Part shown: positions 34,654 through 38,601 of the stretch, piece by piece | Numbering within the stretch: position 1 is the first letter of the stretch | How the letters are laid out: each line of letters starts with the position of its first letter | From: an uncultured Agromyces sp. | GTDB taxonomy: Bacteria > Actinomycetota > Actinomycetes > Actinomycetales > Microbacteriaceae | Direction: 5' to 3' | DNA: 38,601 bases | Assembly: GCA_913053875.1 (NCBI GenBank) | Contig: CAJXGN010000021.1 | Coordinates: forward strand, 1 to 38,601 | Notes under the pieces: model-generated | What the model saw: the letters and a program-made list of their open reading frames with translations, nothing else | Told to the model about the DNA's origin: nothing | The model's database searches: none | Program-made: the position numbers and the translations under genes

Positions 34654-35882
34654 AGGAACGCCTTGCCGTCGCCGCGGTAGGTCGACACGACGTCGACGAC
34701 CCTGCCGCCGTGCACGACCTGGAACGCGTCGAGGTGCTCGCTCAGTTCGCCCGATTTCGCGTGGCGCAGCCAGACCCGGTCGCCGGGGCGCAGGTCGCCG
34801 GCGTCGCCGCCGATCACGGGACTCTGCACCTCGCCCGCGGCCTCCCGGCCGATGAACGAGAGCCCGGCCGGGTGCACGGGCTTCGGCAGGCGGTCCTCCC
34901 CCGGCGGGCCCGACGCGATCCAGCCGCCGCCGAGCAGCGTGGCGTGCTTGCCGTCGGGCCGGCGTACCACGTCGAGCGCGAAGGCGGATGCGGGTGCCGG
35001 CGTGAACCCGGCGTATCCGTCGAAGTAGTGCCCGGCGAACAGGCCGCTGCCCGCGGCGAGTTCCGTGACCGACGGATCGCTCGCCGTGAGCTCGAGCGAG
35101 CCGGTGCCGCCGCCGTTGACGAACCGCAGGTCGACGTGCCGCCCCACGGCGGCGACCACCGCCGCTCGACGTTCGCGGAGTTCCTCCATGGAGCGTTCGC
35201 GCATCCATCGCAGGAACCGGCCCGAGGGTCCTGCGGCGCCGTCGGCGATGCCGGCGACCTGCGCCTCGTACGCCATGAGCCCGATGAGTCGGAACCCGGG
35301 CCGCTCGGCGATGCGGGCGGCGAGCTCGCCGGCCTGCTCGGGCGTGCGGACGGGCGATCGCCGCACGCCGACGTGCCCGAGGCCGGGCGCGCGCCACGCG
35401 GCATCCAGCTCGAGGCAGACCTGCACGGTCTCGCGGCGCGAGGGGGCGAGCACCTGATCGATCAGGTCGAGCTGCTCGACCGAGTCGACCATGATCGTGA
35501 TCCGACGCGCGAGCTCGGGGTCGATCGCGAGCGAGCGGATGGCCCCGCGATCGGCCGTCGGGTAGCCGACGAGCACGTCGTCGATCGTGGTCGCGAGCCA
35601 CAGCCCCTCGGTCAGCGTGTAGGCCATGACGCCGGCATAGCCGGGCACGCGCAGCAGCGCCTCGATCACCGGTCGCGAGCGGATCGACTTCGACGCGACG
35701 CGGATCGGCACGCCGTTCGCGCGCCGCAGCATGTCGGCGGCGTTCCAGCGCAACGCGCCCAGGTGCAGCCCGCCGAGCGGTGCATCGAGGCCCGAGGTCG
35801 CGGCGTCGAGCTCGGCGGCGACGCGGCCGGCGTCGGGGCGGGGGCCGACGGCGTCGGGGCGGGGTGCGAGGTCGAGGGTCAC
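34650..35882 (-). CDS. PLP-dependent amino acid deaminase/aldolase (alanine racemase N-terminal fold)
   Basis: The 410-residue protein has the fold type III PLP barrel of D-threonine aldolase and D-serine dehydratase. Lys65 in RVASKSIRS is the probable Schiff base, and FVNGGGTGSLE the phosphate loop. The C-terminal beta domain ends with PGDRVWLRHAKSGELSEHL, which contains the metal-ligand type HAKSGE. The GTG start at 35,880-35,882 follows AGGAG by 7 bases and overlaps the TetR stop. It is the middle gene of a three-gene coupled operon with an FAD oxidase, which suggests a shared catabolic or salvage reaction (inference). Confidence 0.85.
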   Translation of the reverse strand: MTLDLAPRPDAVGPRPDAGRVAAELDAATSGLDAPLGGLHLGALRWNAADMLRRANGVPIRVASKSIRSRPVIEALLRVPGYAGVMAYTLTEGLWLATTIDDVLVGYPTADRGAIRSLAIDPELARRITIMVDSVEQLDLIDQVLAPSRRETVQVCLELDAAWRAPGLGHVGVRRSPVRTPEQAGELAARIAERPGFRLIGLMAYEAQVAGIADGAAGPSGRFLRWMRERSMEELRERRAAVVAAVGRHVDLRFVNGGGTGSLELTASDPSVTELAAGSGLFAGHYFDGYAGFTPAPASAFALDVVRRPDGKHATLLGGGWIASGPPGEDRLPKPVHPAGLSFIGREAAGEVQSPVIGGDAGDLRPGDRVWLRHAKSGELSEHLDAFQVVHGGRVVDVVSTYRGDGKAFL

Positions 35883-36571
35883 GTGGTGGCTCCTGGGTCG
35901 GGATCGGAGTCGGCGGGATCGGGGCGCTCGGCGGCGTCGGGAGACTCGGTGGCGTCGGGCGTGGCATCGGAGACAGTCGCGGGCACTGCCTCGCGGCCGA
36001 TCGTCTCGGCGAGCAGGTCGATCGCGGCCTCGGCGGCCGCGTCGTCCCGCGTGACGAGCCAGGTCATGGTGATGCCGTCGGTCATGGCGACGAGCAGGCC
36101 CGCGATGTCGCGCACCGGCCGGCGCCAGCGCACGCCCGCGCGTGCGGCCGCGGCGTCGAGGGACGCCTCGGCGAGGTCGTGGTAGCGCTGGTACTGGCGC
36201 CGGGCCACGTCGTGGCGTTCGGGGTCGCGCAGCGCGTGCTGGGTGAGCTCGAGCATCGCCTGCTCGGCGTCGGGGTCGCCACGCAGGTGGTCGAGGTAGC
36301 GCCGCAGCCCGAGGCGCACCACGTCGCCGACGTCGGTGCCGGGGAGCTCGTCGACGAGCAGGGCCGCCCCCTCGGCGCCGACGACGTGCTCGATGAGTGC
36401 GTCGACGAGTTCGTCGCGCGAGTCGAACGCGTAGTGGAAGCTGGCGAGCGACATGCCCGCCTCGGCGACGATCGCGCGCGTGGTGGCCTGCGCGAGTCCT
36501 CGGCGCGCGACCACGCGCAGCGCGGCGCGCACGAGCGCCTCGCGCCGATCGGCGGCGGACATGCGTGGCAT
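35879..36571 (-). CDS. TetR-family regulator of the PLP/FAD-oxidase operon
   Basis: The 230-residue protein has an N-terminal DNA-binding domain (ATTRAIVAEAGMSLASFHYAFDSRDEL), a helical ligand domain, and an acidic low-complexity tail (SDATPDATESPDAAERPDPA) that is unusual for the family. ATG at 36,569-36,571 has GGAGG 4 bases upstream. An 18/20-match palindrome lies 25 bases upstream. It is the first gene of an operon with GTGA overlaps to both partners, so it probably regulates itself and the two enzymes. Confidence 0.88.
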   Translation of the reverse strand: MPRMSAADRREALVRAALRVVARRGLAQATTRAIVAEAGMSLASFHYAFDSRDELVDALIEHVVGAEGAALLVDELPGTDVGDVVRLGLRRYLDHLRGDPDAEQAMLELTQHALRDPERHDVARRQYQRYHDLAEASLDAAAARAGVRWRRPVRDIAGLLVAMTDGITMTWLVTRDDAAAEAAIDLLAETIGREAVPATVSDATPDATESPDAAERPDPADSDPDPGATT

Positions 36572-36596
36572 CCGGCCTCCCCTGGCCCGACTCTGG

Positions 36597-36616
36597 ACTG
36601 GGTCAGTTGACCCAGT
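36597..36616. promoter_or_regulatory. TetR operator candidate
   Basis: ACTGGGTCA-GT-TGACCCAGT has perfect 9-base arms around two bases, between the divergent tetR gene and the exported protein gene. It could control both directions. Confidence 0.75.
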
Positions 36617-36694
36617 TTCGCCCAGTATGCCGCAATGCGGCGTCACGGTGCGACGACGATCCACACGGGTGCGAGAATCGTAGTCGGGGGACGC

Positions 36695-37328
36695 ATGCCG
36701 GTCGAGAGGCGCCGCATCGCGGCCGATACGGCCGCGCGCTCCGGCGTGCCCGGCGCCGACCGGCCCCGACGCCGAAGACGCACCGTGGGCGCGGCGCTCG
36801 CCCTCACCTTCGCCGCACTGTTCGGCGCCGCCGCGCTGGTCTCCGCACCGGCATCGGCAGCTCCGACGGCCCCGACCGCTCCCCCGGGTCTCGCCCCGGT
36901 CATCCAGTCGCCGGCCGACGGCGCGCTCGTGCTGGCGCGCACCGTCGACGTCTCCGGCACCCGGCCCGCGGGCGCCGAGGTGACGGTCTCCAACCCCGCC
37001 GGCGGCGGGCCGCTCTGCGTGGTCGCCGCCGAAGCCTCGCGCGACTGGAGCTGCCGGGTGACCCTGCCCGACGGCCCGAGCGTGCCGATCCGCGCCACGG
37101 CCGAATCCGCAGGCGGCACCGCCACCGAACAGATCACGGTCGCCGTGCTCGGCCCGCCGTTCGTACGGGTTCCCGACGGCGCGACCGACGGCACGGTCGC
37201 GGGCCTCGCGTACCCCGGTGCGGAGGTACGGGTCGTCGACGACACGGGCGGTGCGTGCGCCGCGACGGCGGACGCCTCGCGCGAGTGGTCGTGCATCCTC
37301 TCGGGCGGCAGCGGCGCCGAGCGGCGGG
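36695..37328 (+). CDS. Exported Ig-like repeat protein, truncated at a join
   Basis: From ATG 36,695 (GGGGGA upstream) the product has an arginine-rich N-terminus (DRPRRRRRTVG), a hydrophobic signal segment (AALALTFAALFGAAALVSAP, cleavage after SASA) and two Ig-like beta repeats. Each repeat has the pattern SPADGALVLARTVDVSGTR ... GAEVTV ... C-V-A ... ASRDWSC or ASREWSC with paired Cys residues. It resembles actinobacterial surface proteins built of such repeats. The native sequence stops at about 37,328; the next residues (FRYSTTELVMDMKLLDFA) come from different DNA. The true length is unknown. Confidence 0.7.
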
Positions 37329-37336
37329 TTTTCAGA
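37324..37336. other. Chimeric join 2: actinobacterial to alphaproteobacterial-like DNA
   Basis: GC-saturated coding sequence of the Ig-like protein ends abruptly at GAGCGGCGG. It is replaced by AT-richer non-coding sequence (TTTTCAGATATTCGAC) leading to a gene with different codon use. The base-exact point is uncertain by several bases. Confidence 0.75.
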
Positions 37337-37472
37337 TATTCGACAACGGAATTGGTCATGGACATGAAATTGCTCGATTTTGCATGATTGGTCAGACCCG
37401 ATATGGCGTAGCAGTCTTGCAAATGCCAGCGCCTTGCTGTTCATCGAACAGACTGGATTCGAAACGGAAACA

Positions 37473-38426
37473 ATGAATTTCTCAACGCCGGTATTCCGAA
37501 TTCTCGCCGCCTGTACGATTTTCGCGCCGATCACGCATGCCCGGGCCCAGGACGAGGCGCCTTTCATCGGCGACCTGCAGATCCCCGGGATCGTCAACTA
37601 TGCGCCCGCCAACGTCTCTGCCGGCGCGTTGGCCGAGGGCCCGGCGGTCGATCTCTTTCTCGATGCCAGGCTGGCCGACGAATCCGATTTGATCGTCAGG
37701 GGGCTGATCTGGCGCGTCTTCGGCTCCGAGCCCGACCATGACGGCAAGCTGCCCCTCCTCGCCACCGCGGAAGGCGGCTCGACGCGGCTGCAACTGAGCC
37801 CCGGCAGCTATCTCGTGCACGCCGCCTTCGGCCGCGCCGGCGCGACGACCCGCATAACCATCGGCCGTGACGAGCCGCGCCACGAGACCATGGTGCTCAA
37901 TGCCGGAGGCCTGCGCCTCGAGGGCGTGTTGCCCGACAACATCCCGATGCGTGCGGACAAGCTGAGCTTCGACATCTACGACGCCCGCGAAAAGGAAAAC
38001 GGCGAGCGCCAGCTGATCCTGCCCAACGTGCGCCCCGGCCGCACCGTGCGGCTGAACGCCGGCACCTATCACGTCGTTTCCAACTATGGCGAGGTCAACG
38101 CCACCATCCGCGCCGATATCCGTGTCGAGGCGGGCAAGACGACGACGGCAAAGGTCGAACACCGAGCCGCCCAGGTGACGCTCAATCTCGTGCGCGGCAA
38201 GGGCGGCTACCCGCTGGCCGACACGGCCTGGTCGGTGCTCGGCCCGTCGGGCGAGATCATCGCGGAGAATGTCGGCGCCTTCCCGACCATGATCCTCGCA
38301 TCCGGCGATTACACCGTCATCGCCAAGAACAAGAACCGCATCTTCCAGCGCGACATAACCATCCGGCCCGGCCGCGACATCGTCGTCAAGGTCGACACCG
38401 AAACCGCCGAACAGATCACTCAGTAG
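37473..38426 (+). CDS. Secreted protein with three beta-domain repeats
   Basis: The 317-residue protein starts at ATG 37,473 with a signal peptide (MNFSTPVFRILAACTIFAP, cleavage near HARA-QD). Three similar beta-sandwich units follow, each ending in an L-x-x-G-x-Y-x-V strand pair: LSPGSYLVHAAFGRAGATTR, LNAGTYHVVSNYGEVNATIR and LASGDYTVIAKNKNRIFQRD. A polar C-terminus closes it. They resemble PEGA or carboxypeptidase-regulatory-like domains. I do not know a function; periplasmic or surface location is likely. Codon use and style (GGC, CTC and ATC, but also GAA and GAT) differ from the actinobacterial segment. A longer in-frame reading starting at 37,380 is rejected because the signal peptide begins here. 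Confidence 0.75.
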   Translation: MNFSTPVFRILAACTIFAPITHARAQDEAPFIGDLQIPGIVNYAPANVSAGALAEGPAVDLFLDARLADESDLIVRGLIWRVFGSEPDHDGKLPLLATAEGGSTRLQLSPGSYLVHAAFGRAGATTRITIGRDEPRHETMVLNAGGLRLEGVLPDNIPMRADKLSFDIYDAREKENGERQLILPNVRPGRTVRLNAGTYHVVSNYGEVNATIRADIRVEAGKTTTAKVEHRAAQVTLNLVRGKGGYPLADTAWSVLGPSGEIIAENVGAFPTMILASGDYTVIAKNKNRIFQRDITIRPGRDIVVKVDTETAEQITQ

Positions 38427-38601
38427 CGTTCCGAGACGACCGATGCCGCCCGGCGGCGGCGCGGTGACGGATCAAGCGAAAATACAGCGTCGTGCACCCG
38501 CTCGAGCAGTATCTTGCGGTCTTCGATCGCCGAAAGATCCTGCCAGCTCATCGTGTTGCCGATCCAGGCGCGGATCTGCTTGCCGTAAAGGCGTTCAAAC
38601 T
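38420..38601 (-). CDS. C-terminal fragment of a convergent gene, possibly a PlsC-like acyltransferase
   Basis: Reading into the window from the right edge, 59 codons end at TGA (38,420-38,422), overlapping the neighbouring stop region by 7 bases. The sequence FERLYGKQIRAWIGNTMSWQ then DLSAIEDRKILLERVHDAVF and a basic tail RRRRAASVVSERY resembles the end of hemolysin/PlsC-like lysophospholipid acyltransferases (pattern G-K-x-I-x-x-x-I-G then W-x-x-L then D-R). The fragment is short, so the family call is weak; the reading frame itself is well supported by codon use. Confidence 0.5.
   Translation of the reverse strand, partial: FERLYGKQIRAWIGNTMSWQDLSAIEDRKILLERVHDAVFSLDPSPRRRRAASVVSERY

Noticed and set aside
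37345..37472. A C-terminal coding remnant between join 2 and the secreted protein gene
   Set aside because: All short forward readings here lack recognisable sequence and coding bias; it looks like non-coding leader DNA.

Overview
The window looks like three pieces of DNA from three different kinds of bacteria joined end to end. It is best read as a chimeric contig rather than one native chromosome segment. Bases 1 to about 10,595 resemble a Verrucomicrobiota member (Opitutales/Puniceicoccales type): a TonB-dependent receptor, secreted proteins with C-terminal DSDRDG calcium-type motifs, a propeller sensor protein and a pyrophosphatase proton/sodium pump. Bases from about 10,596 to 37,328 are very GC-rich actinobacterial DNA, most like Microbacteriaceae (Agromyces-like): DUF6264, DUF4245 and DUF4307 proteins, many GTG starts, and G/C at almost every third codon position. 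Bases from about 37,329 to 38,601 are alphaproteobacterial in style (Hyphomicrobiales-like). The organism calls are inferences from protein families and codon use.

Segment 1, left to right: the 5' part of hppA behind an unknown conserved gene (minus strand). Next is a plus-strand cluster of a trypsin-like secreted protein, a TonB-dependent receptor and a secreted protein with a Ca-type motif. A sugar-isomerase-like TIM barrel gene converges on it. Then comes a minus-strand group consisting of a 59-residue secreted peptide, a YcaO-family protein and a single-domain response regulator, ending at a strong terminator. A secreted propeller protein is transcribed divergently from the small peptide and is cut off by the first join. 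The peptide/YcaO/response-regulator/propeller group is the best candidate here for an undescribed system, possibly a RiPP (modified peptide) locus with its own sensing.

Segment 2 is ordinary actinobacterial housekeeping DNA: the 3' half of class II fructose-bisphosphate aldolase, a DUF6264 membrane protein, a TetR-controlled heterodimeric ABC exporter, ispH, xseAB, DUF4245, beta-carbonic anhydrase, fumC, phoH-like, a class V aminotransferase, uppS, hemolysin III, a small membrane protein, DUF4307, greA, ilvA, an AI-2E-type permease, an AlkX/YcaQ glycosylase, htpX-lemA, and a tightly coupled TetR / PLP amino-acid deaminase-aldolase / FAD-oxidase operon. A truncated Ig-like exported protein precedes the second join. 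Four of its five convergent gene pairs contain strong hairpins, and three copies of a 55-base palindromic repeat occur in intergenic DNA.

Segment 3 holds a complete secreted beta-domain repeat protein and the last 59 codons of a convergent gene. No rRNA, tRNA, CRISPR array, insertion sequence or replication origin was seen.
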